Below are positions 7,732-17,428 of a stretch of DNA of 36,828 nt, one piece after another (the stretch's first letter is position 1; the number at the start of each line of letters is the position of its first letter). The DNA is taken from assembly GCA_945902755.1 (NCBI GenBank), contig CAMDNC010000014.1, positions 1 through 36,828 on the forward strand, in the 5' to 3' direction. The notes under the pieces were generated by a model. That model was not told where the DNA came from. It worked only from the letters and a program-made list of their open reading frames with translations, and made no database searches. The position numbers and the translations under genes were made by a program. Origin of the DNA: Flavipsychrobacter stenotrophus. Lineage in GTDB: Bacteria; Bacteroidota; Bacteroidia; Chitinophagales; Chitinophagaceae.

Positions 7732-10700
7732 ATGAGAAAAATGTTACCTTTTAATTTGCGTAGTTTCATTTTGGTGTGTTTTGTCTTATTATCCGCATTG
7801 TCTTCAAAGGCGAATCACATTGTTGGTATGGATTTAAGCTATGCTTGGGTGTCGGGCAATACCTACCGCATCACCTTGGTTGCCTATGGCGATTGTGGTG
7901 TGGCTACTCCTGATTTAAGCGTGGCATCCCCACAAATTTGTATTTATAACGGTACTACATCTGTTGGTAACGTCAACCTCACAATAGTACCGCCGTCTAC
8001 AGGTACCGAAATTACACCTGTGTGTCCTGCCAGTATCGGGTCCACTACTTGTTCGGGAGGTACCATACCCGGTGTTAAACGCTATGTGTATTCAGGCACT
8101 TACACCCTACCAACAACATCTAGAAACTGGCGCTTCATTTTTAATGGTAATATGAGTGGTAGCTCCGCTGGTAGGGCTTCTACCATCACCAATACTACAG
8201 GTGTAACGGTTATGCAATTGATAGACTCGCTTGATAATAGATTTGTAAATAACTCAAGTCCGGTACTCACGGTGCCTCCTACACCCTACTTCTGTCTGAA
8301 TAATCCTAACACTTACAACCCTGGTGGGGTGGATCCGGATGGTGACAGTCTGGTATTTACTTTGGTGAGAGGAAGAGTAGCTTCTAGCAACTGCGGTAAC
8401 ATAGGCACAGGAAGTTCTCAAGTTAATTATACTTCAGCGTTCGAGGCATGGCCTGGTACTCCGATTTCTGCTACTACACCATTAAGGGTAGCAACAGGAG
8501 AATTTACGTTCAACTCAACCAATGGTCAGGTAAATTTCAATCCTAATTTCAATCAGGTTGCATTGGTTGTATATAACGTAAAGGAATACAGAGGAGACTC
8601 AGTAGTAGGTACTAGTCAAAGAGAGATGACTTTTTTGGTGCAACCATGTACCGTTACTCCACCTACAGGTGTTATTTCTTCACCTGTCAATGGTGCTATT
8701 ACTGGTCCAACTTCTTTTCAGGTTTGTGCGGGAACTGGTCCGTTTAGTTTTCATATTTTACCAACAAGCCCCGATCCATTACTGAACATCAAAGTAACCG
8801 CGGCAGGTATTCCAGCAGGTGCTACTTTTAATGTAATTAATGATAGTACCCCCAATCCTGATGCAACGTTTTCATGGACTTCTACATCGGTCGCGCCTGG
8901 TTTATACACCATTTTCGTTACAATGAAAGATGATCAGTGTCCTATTTCAGGCACTAATACGATTGCTTATTCTATCACCATCAATTCGCTCGCAGATATT
9001 GCTGGAACTGGTGTTTTGTGTGCGGGAGCCACCACTACACTCACTAATACTACTGCTGGTGGGTCTTGGAGTAGTAGCAACACTGCGATCGCTACCGTGG
9101 GGTCGGGTACAGGAATAGTAACTGGTGTTGCAGGTGGTACTGTAACTATTTCGTATTCTGTAGGAACCTGTTTCAAAACAACAGTTGTAACAGTCAATCC
9201 ACAGCCAACCACCTTTACAGGTTCCTTGGCACTTTGTGTGGGGCTAACTACAACACTCAACTCCACACCAGCAGGCGGAACTTGGACTAGTTCTAACCTT
9301 GCTGTGGCTACTGTAGGAGCTGCAACAGGAGTGGTAACGGGTGTATCGGCAGGTACTGCTGATATCAGCTACACGCTACCTGTAACTGGTTGTGTGAGGG
9401 TAGGTACAGTTACTGTAAACGCATTGCCAGGAACAATAACTGGTACACAAACTGTATGTGTAGGTGCCACTACTACTTTGGCATCAACTCCCGCAGGTGG
9501 TACATGGAGCGAGGCGTCCGCCAATATAACTGTAAATGCAACTACGGGTGTAGTTACAGGTATAGCTGCTGGTACAGCAATAGTTACTTACTCATTGGGT
9601 ACTGGTTGTACAACTACGGCAGTTGTAACTGTTAACCCTTTACCCAATATTATCAATCCAATTCCCCCTACTATTCTTTGTGTAGGCAACACAGCTACAT
9701 TTACCAACACTACACCTGGTGGTACATGGAGCAGTAGTAATACTGCTGTCGCCACCGTTAGTGCTGGTGGATTGGTAACGGCTGTTGCTCCTGGTACCGC
9801 TAATGTTACGTACACTATCTCTGCCACTGGTTGTTTTATCATAAAAGGTGTAACTGTCAATACATCTCCTGCGGCGATAACTCCTGCAAGTGTAGCTGTA
9901 TGTACAGGTAGCTCGGTAACGCTGAGCAATACTGTAACTGGCGGCACATGGAGTAGTAGCAATACAGCCCGTGCCACTGTAGTATCTACTACAGGCGTAG
10001 TGACTGGTGTAGTGGGTGCTACCGCGGGGACGGTGAACATAACTTATGCAATTGGTACTTGTACTGCCATCAGGGAAGTCACAGTAAATGTGACTCCCGG
10101 AGCAATAACAGGCGGCGTAACATCATTGTGTATAGGTGATAATACTACTTGGACAAATGCAGCCCCTGGTGGCACATGGAGCAGTAGCAATGCTGCTGTA
10201 GCTACTGTAACTGCAGGTGGTGTAGTAGCGGGTATATCTTCGGGTACAGCTACGATATCGTATATTATTACAGCTACTGGTTGTTTTGCGACCCGTGTTG
10301 TAACTGTTAATACCACTCCGGCAGCTATCACGCCAGCAAGTGTGGCTGTATGTACCGGTAGCACAGTAACACTTAGCAACACTGTAGCCGGTGGTACTTG
10401 GAGCAGCAGTAATACTGCTCGCGCTACAGTGGTAGCTACTACAGGCGTAGTTACGGGTGTAGTAGGAGCAACAGCAGGTACAGTGAATATAACCTATACA
10501 GTGGGCACTTGTACTGCGGTAAGAGTTGTAACTGTGAATGTGACTCCAGGAGCAATAACCGGTGGCTTAGCATCAATATGCATAGGTGACAATACAACTT
10601 GGACTAACATTACACCAGGTGGTACATGGAGTAGCAGCAATGTGGCTGTAGCTACAGTAACGGCTGGTGGAGTAGTGAACGGCGTAGCTGCCGGTGTAGC

Positions 10701-13700
10701 AACAATCACCTACACCATTACAGCTACTGGCTGTTTTGTAACAAGAACTGTTACGGTCAACACTACTCCTGCTGGTATATCGCCCACACTGGGCAACGTA
10801 TGTGTGGGAACAAGTACTTCGTTTACAAACGCTACACCCGGTGGTACGTGGAGCAGTAGCAACACTGCTATTGCTACAATAGGTAGCGCTACAGGTGTGG
10901 CTACGGGTGTTTCTTTCGGTACTGCAAATATTTCTTATTCTATAGGTAGTTGTTTTGCCGTAGCTACTGTGGTTGTAAATACTACGCCTGCAGCTATTAA
11001 TCCTGCAGGTCCTGTATCTGTGTGTGTGGGCGATGCAACTACACTTACCAATACTACACCCGGTGGAGTATGGAGCAGTAGTACTCCTGCTGTGGCTACC
11101 ATAGGCACTAGTGGTGTTGTAACTGGCGTGTCATTGGGTACAACTACTATTTCTTATACTTTAGGTAGCTGCTCCGTAACCAAAGTTGTTTCTGTTGGGG
11201 TTACTCCTTCGGCTATATTGCCTTCCTCGCCTACTGTATGTGTGGGTGGAGTAGCCACACTTACTAATACTGTGCCTGGTGGAACGTGGAGCAGTGGTAA
11301 TCTTACCATAGCCACTGTAGGCAGCACTACTGGTGTTGTTTCTGGTGTCGCATTAGGTACAGCAGTTATTACGTACTCAATTGGTAGCTGTTTTGCTACT
11401 GCGACAGTTACTGTTATTTCTTTGCCGGCCTCAGGTACTATATCTGGTCCGTCAATAATATGTGTGACAACGACAGGTAGTTACAGTAACGCTACCCCCG
11501 GTGGCGTGTGGAGTACCGTGAATGGTAATGCAAGTATTTCAGCTGCTGGTATAGCTACTGGTGTGTCTGCGGGTATAGACACTATTCGATATTCTGTAAC
11601 AAATGCATGTGGCACATCCGTTGCTTCTTTTGCTGTTACAGTTAATCCATTGTCGAGTGCTGGTACTATTACCGGACCTACATCAGTTTGTGTGTCTGGT
11701 CTCATCACACTTTCGGCTTCAGTGCCCGGTGGTGTGTGGAGCAGTAGCAATACCAATGCTACTGTGGGAAGCATAAGCGGTGTAGTAACAGGCGTATTGC
11801 CAGGGCTAGATACCATAACCTACACAGTAAGTAGTGTGTGTGGCGTAGCATCTGCCAGTCGCATTGTGACTATTAACGCATTACCAACTGCGGGTAGTAT
11901 AACTGGACCAGTTACAGTCTGTGTAGGCGCGACCGTATCAGTATCAGGAACTGTACCTGGTGGCACATGGAGTGTTGCAAATAGTACCGCTACTATTAAC
12001 TCTACGACAGGATTGGTAACTGGTGTAACAGCAGGAACTAATTTTATCACATACACCGTTAGTAATTCGTGCGGAACAGCAACTACTACTCGTGGACTTA
12101 CTGTAAATCCGCTGCCCAATGCAGGTACCATTAGTGGTGCAGATAGTGTATGTATAGCTTCTTCAATAGCTCTTACGGCATCGGTGCCCGGCGGAGTGTG
12201 GAGTGCTGGTAACACCAATGCGACAGTGTCTGGTGTGGGGCTGGTGACTGGTGTTAGTGCAGGCACTGTGCCTATTTCATACACGGTAACGAATGTGTGT
12301 GGAGTGACATCTGCTGTTAAAATCATAACGATAGTAGCTCCACCAGTTTCCGGTACTATATCTGGTCCTGCGGCTGTTTGCTTGGGTTCTGGTATTACAC
12401 TTACAAGTTCATCACCCGGAGGTGTTTGGACATCTAGTAATGCTAATGCTATTGTGTCAGGGCCTGGTATTATAACTGGTGCTGTGGTAGGAACTTCAAT
12501 TATTTCCTACTCTGTTACCAACCTTTGTGGTACAGCTACTAGTACTCGTACTATAACAGTGAATCCTATACCTTCAGTAGCATCTATCACTGGTCCTACT
12601 AGTCATTGTGTAGGTTCAACAATTACACTTGCTAATACTACACCTGGTGGCAATTGGACAAGTAGTGATATGTCTGTGGCAACTGTAGGATTGACTACTG
12701 GTATAGTTAATGGCGTTTCGGCTGGCGTGGTCAACATCACTTATACTGTTACCAATGGTTTTGGATGTCCAGCAAGTGCTATAGCAGTAGACTCAGTATT
12801 GGTGGTGCCAATAGTACCTGCAATAGCTGGTAATCATAATGTATGTTTAGGTGCTACCACTACACTAACAAATGCAGTAGCCGGTGGTACCTGGAGCAGC
12901 AGCAACACTGCAGTTATATCTATCGATGCTGTTGGTGTAGCTACTGGCTTGTCGCTAGGTACTGCTACAATAACATATACTGTGAACAACATATGCGGAA
13001 CTACCGTAGTGACAAGAGTACAAACAGTGGTACCATTGCCAACAGTAGCACCTATTACTGGTACTGCTACACAATGTGTGGGCTTATCTACTACACTTTC
13101 TTCTGCTACCGTTGGTGGTGTTTGGACTTCTGCCGACATTAGCATAGCAACCGCTGGAGCTACTACTGGTGTGATAACTGGTGTTGCTGCTGGAATTGCA
13201 AACATCACCTATACATTTACAGATGCCATAGGCTGTGCTAATTTTGCAACAATTGCCAATACGGTGCAGGCATTGCCGGTGGTAGCGCCAGTTACGGGTA
13301 CAGCATCTGTATGTATTGGTAATTCTACTAATCTTTTCAATGCTACTCCTGCTGGAACGTGGAGCAGCGCAGACACTACTATCGCTACTGTAGGAGCTTC
13401 TACTGGCGTGGTAACAGGTGTTGCTGCTGGTACTAGTACCATTACTTATTCTGTAGCTAACGCATTTGGCTGTATAGGTATTGCTACGATCGAAGCTACT
13501 ATTAATCCATTGCCGGTTGTAGACCCTATAACTGGAACTGCTACTGTGTGTGTAGGTGCAAATACAATATTGTCGTCTACTACAGCCGGTGGTGTATGGA
13601 GCAGCAGTGATGTAGCTATTGCATCAATAGATGCTGTGGGTGATGTAACAGGCATTGCTGCTGGTACTGTAACTATATCTTATGGATTTACTGATGGATT

Positions 13701-15390
13701 GGGTTGTACAGGGTATGCTAGCACCGTTGTAACGGTAAATGCACTACCTGTGGTGCCAGTAATAACTGGTACTGCATCGGTTTGTGTAGGTGCATCTACT
13801 ACACTTAGCAACAGTCTTGCTGGTGGAGCATGGAGCTCTGCCGATATTTCAGTTGCTACAGTTACTACAGCTACAGGTGTGGTAGTTGGTGTAGCAGGGG
13901 GTGTAACTGACATTACTTATACTTATACGGATTTGTTGGGCTGCTCGGGCATTGCCACCACTTCAGTAACAGTAAACGCACTGCCAGTAGTTGCCCCAAT
14001 AACTGGTGTCACTAACGTGTGTGTAGGAGGTACTGCTACCTTGGCGAATGCGACTGCAGGGGGTGTTTGGAGCAGTAGCAACACTGCAATAGCTACAATA
14101 AGCGGTACTGGTACCGTATCAGGCATATCCAGTGGTATCGTTACTATAAGTTATTCGGTTACAGATGGTTTAGGTTGTACAGGCATAGCAACTTCGCCAG
14201 ATACGGTTAATATAGTACCCGTTTCTACTCCTATCACTGGCGTACGTAATATTTGTCTTGGCGGCACCACTGCACTTAGTAGCACCTCCGCTTTTGGTGC
14301 GTGGAGCAGTAGCGATGTATCTGTTGCTACTGTTAGTACTACGGGTATTGTTAGTGGTTTGGCAGCGGGCACTGCTATCATTACTTATTTCGTTAGCAAT
14401 CCTTGTGGATCGGCTACTGATGTAGTTGTTGTAACAGTTAATCCATTACCATCTGCAGGTACTATTACCGCACTTTTTAGCACAGTTTGCGCAGGTGGAG
14501 TAACAAACTTAAGTAGCACGGTGCCGGGCGGTGTATGGAGTAGCAGCGATGTATCTGTAGCAACTGTGGATGCTTCAACTGGCGCAGTAACATCTTTGGT
14601 GCCTGGAACAGCTATTATTACCTATTCTGTTTCGTCTGCTGGATGTTCTGGGTTCTCTACCTATACACTTACAGTAGGGCCAGCCATTCCAGGTTTGGCT
14701 GTACTACCCATAGGTTCATCGTCTTTGTGCAACGGCAATCCGGTGAACATGCATGTGTCGTCACTGACTCCAGGCCTTAGTTACCAGTGGCTAATTGACG
14801 GAAACATAATAGCGGGTGCTACAAACTCGGGGTACGTAACTGACACTGTTGGTTTGTATTCAGTCATTGTAGACAATGGTATTTGTAGCCAAATACTTGC
14901 CGGTCCTAATGTAGTGTTTATGCCACAGCCAGTTGTTGCATTTAATGCACCTAATCTGCTATTCACTGGATCATACGCAACTTATCAGTGGTATCGCAAT
15001 GGTGTAGCTATAGCGGGTGCTAATAGTAGTATACTTACATTGCTTGGTGTAGGTGCATATACAGTTATAGTAGAAGACGCTAATGGTTGCAGAGATACAT
15101 CGGCAGTTTATTACGTAACTGGTGGTGGAGGCGGAGGTTCGTCTAATGTTTCAAATACAAGTATTGCTGAGGTTAAGATATTCCCTAACCCTGCAACAGC
15201 AATGCTTAGCATAGATGCACCAGTAAGTGTGAATGCAATAGTAATGACTATGGACGGCAGAAAAATAATGGAGCACAAAAATGCTACAACAATAGACATC
15301 TCTAAACTATCATCTGGCATGTACATGATAATGGTATATGATGGACAGAATATGCTGTTGAAAACAGCTAAGTTTACTAAGTCTGAATAG
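7732..15390 (+). CDS. Giant T9SS-exported adhesin-like protein with 25 BIG2/Ig-like repeats
   Basis: The 2552-residue protein has a signal peptide (about 1-27, ending SSKA). The mature N-terminus NHIVGMDLSYAW..YRITLVAYGDC resembles the first domain of many gliding-associated Bacteroidota surface proteins. Residues ~28-418 hold that domain and a cadherin/Ig-like segment. Residues 419-2316 are 25 tandem BIG2-like repeats of about 76 residues, each with the core VCVG..TTLTNTTPGGTWSS, ATV..TGVVTGV and GTATITY, plus two conserved cysteines. Two more divergent Ig-like segments follow (YQWLIDG, YQWYRNG), then a Gly6 linker (2464-2469) and a T9SS type A sorting domain (from ~2478: AEVKIFPNP, SSGMYMIMVYDG). 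The likely role is a long surface filament or adhesin; the ligand is unknown. The gene stands alone between a long regulatory region and a terminator. Confidence 0.93.
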   Translation: MRKMLPFNLRSFILVCFVLLSALSSKANHIVGMDLSYAWVSGNTYRITLVAYGDCGVATPDLSVASPQICIYNGTTSVGNVNLTIVPPSTGTEITPVCPASIGSTTCSGGTIPGVKRYVYSGTYTLPTTSRNWRFIFNGNMSGSSAGRASTITNTTGVTVMQLIDSLDNRFVNNSSPVLTVPPTPYFCLNNPNTYNPGGVDPDGDSLVFTLVRGRVASSNCGNIGTGSSQVNYTSAFEAWPGTPISATTPLRVATGEFTFNSTNGQVNFNPNFNQVALVVYNVKEYRGDSVVGTSQREMTFLVQPCTVTPPTGVISSPVNGAITGPTSFQVCAGTGPFSFHILPTSPDPLLNIKVTAAGIPAGATFNVINDSTPNPDATFSWTSTSVAPGLYTIFVTMKDDQCPISGTNTIAYSITINSLADIAGTGVLCAGATTTLTNTTAGGSWSSSNTAIATVGSGTGIVTGVAGGTVTISYSVGTCFKTTVVTVNPQPTTFTGSLALCVGLTTTLNSTPAGGTWTSSNLAVATVGAATGVVTGVSAGTADISYTLPVTGCVRVGTVTVNALPGTITGTQTVCVGATTTLASTPAGGTWSEASANITVNATTGVVTGIAAGTAIVTYSLGTGCTTTAVVTVNPLPNIINPIPPTILCVGNTATFTNTTPGGTWSSSNTAVATVSAGGLVTAVAPGTANVTYTISATGCFIIKGVTVNTSPAAITPASVAVCTGSSVTLSNTVTGGTWSSSNTARATVVSTTGVVTGVVGATAGTVNITYAIGTCTAIREVTVNVTPGAITGGVTSLCIGDNTTWTNAAPGGTWSSSNAAVATVTAGGVVAGISSGTATISYIITATGCFATRVVTVNTTPAAITPASVAVCTGSTVTLSNTVAGGTWSSSNTARATVVATTGVVTGVVGATAGTVNITYTVGTCTAVRVVTVNVTPGAITGGLASICIGDNTTWTNITPGGTWSSSNVAVATVTAGGVVNGVAAGVATITYTITATGCFVTRTVTVNTTPAGISPTLGNVCVGTSTSFTNATPGGTWSSSNTAIATIGSATGVATGVSFGTANISYSIGSCFAVATVVVNTTPAAINPAGPVSVCVGDATTLTNTTPGGVWSSSTPAVATIGTSGVVTGVSLGTTTISYTLGSCSVTKVVSVGVTPSAILPSSPTVCVGGVATLTNTVPGGTWSSGNLTIATVGSTTGVVSGVALGTAVITYSIGSCFATATVTVISLPASGTISGPSIICVTTTGSYSNATPGGVWSTVNGNASISAAGIATGVSAGIDTIRYSVTNACGTSVASFAVTVNPLSSAGTITGPTSVCVSGLITLSASVPGGVWSSSNTNATVGSISGVVTGVLPGLDTITYTVSSVCGVASASRIVTINALPTAGSITGPVTVCVGATVSVSGTVPGGTWSVANSTATINSTTGLVTGVTAGTNFITYTVSNSCGTATTTRGLTVNPLPNAGTISGADSVCIASSIALTASVPGGVWSAGNTNATVSGVGLVTGVSAGTVPISYTVTNVCGVTSAVKIITIVAPPVSGTISGPAAVCLGSGITLTSSSPGGVWTSSNANAIVSGPGIITGAVVGTSIISYSVTNLCGTATSTRTITVNPIPSVASITGPTSHCVGSTITLANTTPGGNWTSSDMSVATVGLTTGIVNGVSAGVVNITYTVTNGFGCPASAIAVDSVLVVPIVPAIAGNHNVCLGATTTLTNAVAGGTWSSSNTAVISIDAVGVATGLSLGTATITYTVNNICGTTVVTRVQTVVPLPTVAPITGTATQCVGLSTTLSSATVGGVWTSADISIATAGATTGVITGVAAGIANITYTFTDAIGCANFATIANTVQALPVVAPVTGTASVCIGNSTNLFNATPAGTWSSADTTIATVGASTGVVTGVAAGTSTITYSVANAFGCIGIATIEATINPLPVVDPITGTATVCVGANTILSSTTAGGVWSSSDVAIASIDAVGDVTGIAAGTVTISYGFTDGLGCTGYASTVVTVNALPVVPVITGTASVCVGASTTLSNSLAGGAWSSADISVATVTTATGVVVGVAGGVTDITYTYTDLLGCSGIATTSVTVNALPVVAPITGVTNVCVGGTATLANATAGGVWSSSNTAIATISGTGTVSGISSGIVTISYSVTDGLGCTGIATSPDTVNIVPVSTPITGVRNICLGGTTALSSTSAFGAWSSSDVSVATVSTTGIVSGLAAGTAIITYFVSNPCGSATDVVVVTVNPLPSAGTITALFSTVCAGGVTNLSSTVPGGVWSSSDVSVATVDASTGAVTSLVPGTAIITYSVSSAGCSGFSTYTLTVGPAIPGLAVLPIGSSSLCNGNPVNMHVSSLTPGLSYQWLIDGNIIAGATNSGYVTDTVGLYSVIVDNGICSQILAGPNVVFMPQPVVAFNAPNLLFTGSYATYQWYRNGVAIAGANSSILTLLGVGAYTVIVEDANGCRDTSAVYYVTGGGGGGSSNVSNTSIAEVKIFPNPATAMLSIDAPVSVNAIVMTMDGRKIMEHKNATTIDISKLSSGMYMIMVYDGQNMLLKTAKFTKSE
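9862..10311 (+). repeat. Copy 1 of a 450-bp two-domain tandem duplication (repeats 5-6)
   Basis: Encodes a pair beginning TSPAAITPASVAVC and VTPGAITGG. The next 450 bp encode a near-identical pair of exactly the same length, with identical domain boundaries. Confidence 0.85.
10312..10761 (+). repeat. Copy 2 of the 450-bp two-domain tandem duplication (repeats 7-8)
   Basis: Encodes the pair beginning TTPAAITPASVAVC and VTPGAITGG. The protein closely matches copy 1, but most differing codons are synonymous changes. Confidence 0.85.
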
Positions 15391-15413
15391 TGAAGGATGT
15401 ATGAAATACTCAC

Positions 15414-15446
15414 AAAAGCCGCACTTTATTTGGTGCGGCTTTTTTT
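15414..15446 (+). terminator. Intrinsic terminator after the giant adhesin
   Basis: An 11-bp stem (AAAAGCCGCAC / GTGCGGCTTTT) with an 8-nt loop runs into a T-tract, 23 nt after the stop codon. Confidence 0.9.
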
Positions 15447-15463
15447 GATGTTTGTATTCCCAC

Positions 15464-15471
15464 TATTTTTG
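15464..15471 (+). promoter_or_regulatory. Putative -7 box of the AIM24-family gene
   Basis: TATTTTTG matches TAnnTTTG and sits 19 nt before the ATG at 15491. It lies downstream of the more upstream ATG at 15452, which therefore could not be in the transcript. Confidence 0.5.
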
Positions 15472-15490
15472 TACACACAAAACACACTTT

Positions 15491-16279
15491 ATGCTAAATC
15501 ACGAAATAGATTATCAGATACACGGTGAAGAAATGCAGTTCGTAGAAGTAGAACTTGACCCTCAGGAAACCGCAATAGCAGAGGCAGGTAGCTTTATGAT
15601 GATGGACGATGGCATAACCATGGAAACAATTTTTGGCGATGGTAGCCAGCAACAAAGCGGCTTGCTGAATAAGCTATTTTCGGCTGGCAAAAGATTGCTG
15701 GTAGGTGAGAGTTTGTTTATGACAGCTTATACCAATGTGGGTTCTGGCAAAAAGAGAGTGTCCTTTGCCTCACCTTATCCCGGTAAGATTATCCCACTAG
15801 ACTTAAATAGGTTGGGCGGCAAGGTAATTTGCCAGAAAGATGCTTTTTTGTGCGCCGCTAAAGGTGTGTCAATTGGTATTGAGTTTCAGAAAAAGTTGGG
15901 AACTGGGTTGTTTGGTGGCGAAGGGTTTATAATGCAAAAAGTAGAAGGTGATGGAATGGCATTTGTACATGCAGGAGGTCACGTTTTTGAGCGTCACCTG
16001 ATTCCCGGCGAAATGCTGAAAGTAGATACAGGGTGTATTGTTGGTTTTACCGCAAATGTAAATTATGACATACAGTTTGTAGGTGGTATCAAGAATACAA
16101 TTTTTGGTGGAGAAGGTGTGTTTTTCGCCACGCTTCGCGGCCCAGGTACTGTATGGCTACAAACATTGCCTATAAGCCGTTTGGCTGGCAGAATCCTATC
16201 TTATGGTGGGTCTAGGCGCAAGGAAGAGGGTAGTATTCTTGGCGGAATTGGTAACCTTTTGGATGGTGACGGAATATAA
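15491..16279 (+). CDS. AIM24/TIGR00266-family protein
   Basis: The 262-residue protein shows the TIGR00266/AIM24 pattern: [25 protein letters not shown] near the N-terminus, glycine-rich strands ([38 protein letters not shown]) and a second repeat with [26 protein letters not shown]. The fold is a trimeric beta structure in known members; the biochemical role in bacteria is not established. An in-frame ATG at 15452 would add 13 residues, but it lies upstream of the -7 box and adds a non-homologous [10 protein letters not shown] leader, so I use 15491. No signal peptide or membrane segment is present. Confidence 0.88.
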   Translation: MLNHEIDYQIHGEEMQFVEVELDPQETAIAEAGSFMMMDDGITMETIFGDGSQQQSGLLNKLFSAGKRLLVGESLFMTAYTNVGSGKKRVSFASPYPGKIIPLDLNRLGGKVICQKDAFLCAAKGVSIGIEFQKKLGTGLFGGEGFIMQKVEGDGMAFVHAGGHVFERHLIPGEMLKVDTGCIVGFTANVNYDIQFVGGIKNTIFGGEGVFFATLRGPGTVWLQTLPISRLAGRILSYGGSRRKEEGSILGGIGNLLDGDGI

Positions 16280-16299
16280 ATTCGGTATTAACCTAATAG

Positions 16300-16334
16300 A
16301 AAATGGCTGTGCGTTCATAACTCACAGCCATTTT
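16300..16334. terminator. Bidirectional hairpin between AIM24-family gene and ilvE
   Basis: A 12-bp stem (AAAATGGCTGTG / CACAGCCATTTT) with an 11-nt loop has a T-run on the + side and an A-run on the other, serving both convergent genes. Confidence 0.85.
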
Positions 16335-16357
16335 TCTTTTGCATATTTTCAAATTGA

Positions 16358-17428
16358 TTACGGACGAACGATCCAGTTGTGCGTATCTTCTTTGCGACCA
16401 TAACGAATGTCTGACAGTTCTTTTTTCAACCAGTTAGCAACATCCCATTTTTCAAGCGGAGGTAATTCCATCTTATCATCATGGTAGGTAAGGGCATAAA
16501 TGGGGGCTATAGATGCAGCAGTACCAGTACCGAAAGCTTCTTTCAGCATGCCAGCGTGATGTGCATCTTGAATCTCGTTAATACTAATGTTCCTTTCTTC
16601 TACTACTACACCTTTTTCTTGCAATAAGGTTATTACACTGTCGCGGGTAACACCAGCTAGTATGGTGTCCTGATTGATATCGGGAGTGATAACTTTATCG
16701 CCTATCACAAAAAATACGTTCATCGTTCCTATTTCCTGTACGTATTTATGCTCAAAACCATCGGTCCACAATATTTGATCGTATCCCTTTTCTTTAATTT
16801 TCATAGTAGGGTACATGCTCATGCCATAGTTACCAGCAGCCTTGGTATAACCAATACCTCCAGGAAATGCACGTACATACTGATCTTGAACAAATATCGA
16901 TACTGGTTTGTTGTAGTATGGGCCTGCAGGGCTGGTAATAATAATAAACATGAATTTTTCTGCAGGGCGAACACCAATAAACTCATCTACAGCAAACATA
17001 AATGGACGAATATATAATGATGTATCCTCGCCAGTTGGTATCCAGTCGCGGTCCAGTTGTACAAGTGTTTTAATCCCCTCTACAAATATTTCCATTGGCA
17101 CATCTGGCATAGCCATGCGATGAGCAGAGCGGTTCATACGTTTCCAGTTGTCATACGGACGAAAAATCAATGGATTGCCATTTGGGTCTTTGTATGCCTT
17201 TATTCCTTCAAATATTGCCTGTCCATAGTGCATAAATGTGGTAGCTGGGCTTAGGGACAAATTGTTGTAAGGCATGATTTCAGGTTGTTTCCAAGCACCA
17301 TCTTCGTAGTAAGCTACAAGCATATGATCGGAATAGTTTTTTCCGAACTGCACGTTAGCTAGGTCAACTTCGTTTATCCTGCTGTTTTCTACTTTATTCA
17401 CTACAAATTCTGCTGTGGAAACACTCAT
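16358..17428 (-). CDS. ilvE: Branched-chain amino acid aminotransferase
   Basis: The 356-residue fold-type IV PLP enzyme matches the long (type II, eukaryote-like) BCAT form. Features: HYGQAIFEGIKAY near the N-terminus (67-79), the IRPFMFA arm, the PLP-lysine K196 in GGIGYTKAAGNYG, QEIGTMNVFF, and the phosphate-binding GTGTAASIAPI near the C-terminus. It transfers amino groups between glutamate and the keto acids of Leu, Ile and Val. No other branched-chain biosynthesis gene is adjacent. No exact -7 box is visible upstream; TTTCTTTG is the closest match. Confidence 0.95.
   Translation of the reverse strand: MSVSTAEFVVNKVENSRINEVDLANVQFGKNYSDHMLVAYYEDGAWKQPEIMPYNNLSLSPATTFMHYGQAIFEGIKAYKDPNGNPLIFRPYDNWKRMNRSAHRMAMPDVPMEIFVEGIKTLVQLDRDWIPTGEDTSLYIRPFMFAVDEFIGVRPAEKFMFIIITSPAGPYYNKPVSIFVQDQYVRAFPGGIGYTKAAGNYGMSMYPTMKIKEKGYDQILWTDGFEHKYVQEIGTMNVFFVIGDKVITPDINQDTILAGVTRDSVITLLQEKGVVVEERNISINEIQDAHHAGMLKEAFGTGTAASIAPIYALTYHDDKMELPPLEKWDVANWLKKELSDIRYGRKEDTHNWIVRP

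Larger units (their letters stand above)
8986..14679 (+). repeat. Array of 25 tandem ~228-bp repeats encoding BIG2-like domains
   Basis: The repeats start at SLADIAGTG and end at TYTLTVG. They fall into subfamilies. Repeats 1-11 have the second Cys in a GTC/GSC or ATGC context. Repeats 12-16, 18 and 24 use an N.CGT or equivalent context. Repeats 17, 19-23 and 25 use GLGC-like or AGC contexts and mostly begin with PVV.PITGT. The runs of like repeats suggest local duplication. All 25 keep both cysteines, consistent with one intradomain disulphide each (inference). Confidence 0.92.

Noticed and set aside
9862-10761. Mobile element or transposon duplication
   Set aside because: The unit boundaries coincide with protein domain boundaries, the reading frame is unbroken, and there are no terminal inverted repeats or transposase.
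8986-14679. CRISPR array
   Set aside because: The repeats are coding, about 228 bp apart, diverged, and lack short identical repeats with unique spacers.
8967-14966. Many minus-strand open frames across the giant repeat gene, encoding peptides rich in VLLLLHVPPG
   Set aside because: They are the antisense reading of the GGTWSSSNTAVATV repeat core and owe their openness to the repeat composition. They have no promoter, signal or independent family resemblance.
15452-15490. Start of the AIM24-family gene at 15452
   Set aside because: The -7 box at 15464-15471 lies downstream of this ATG, and the added residues have no family match.
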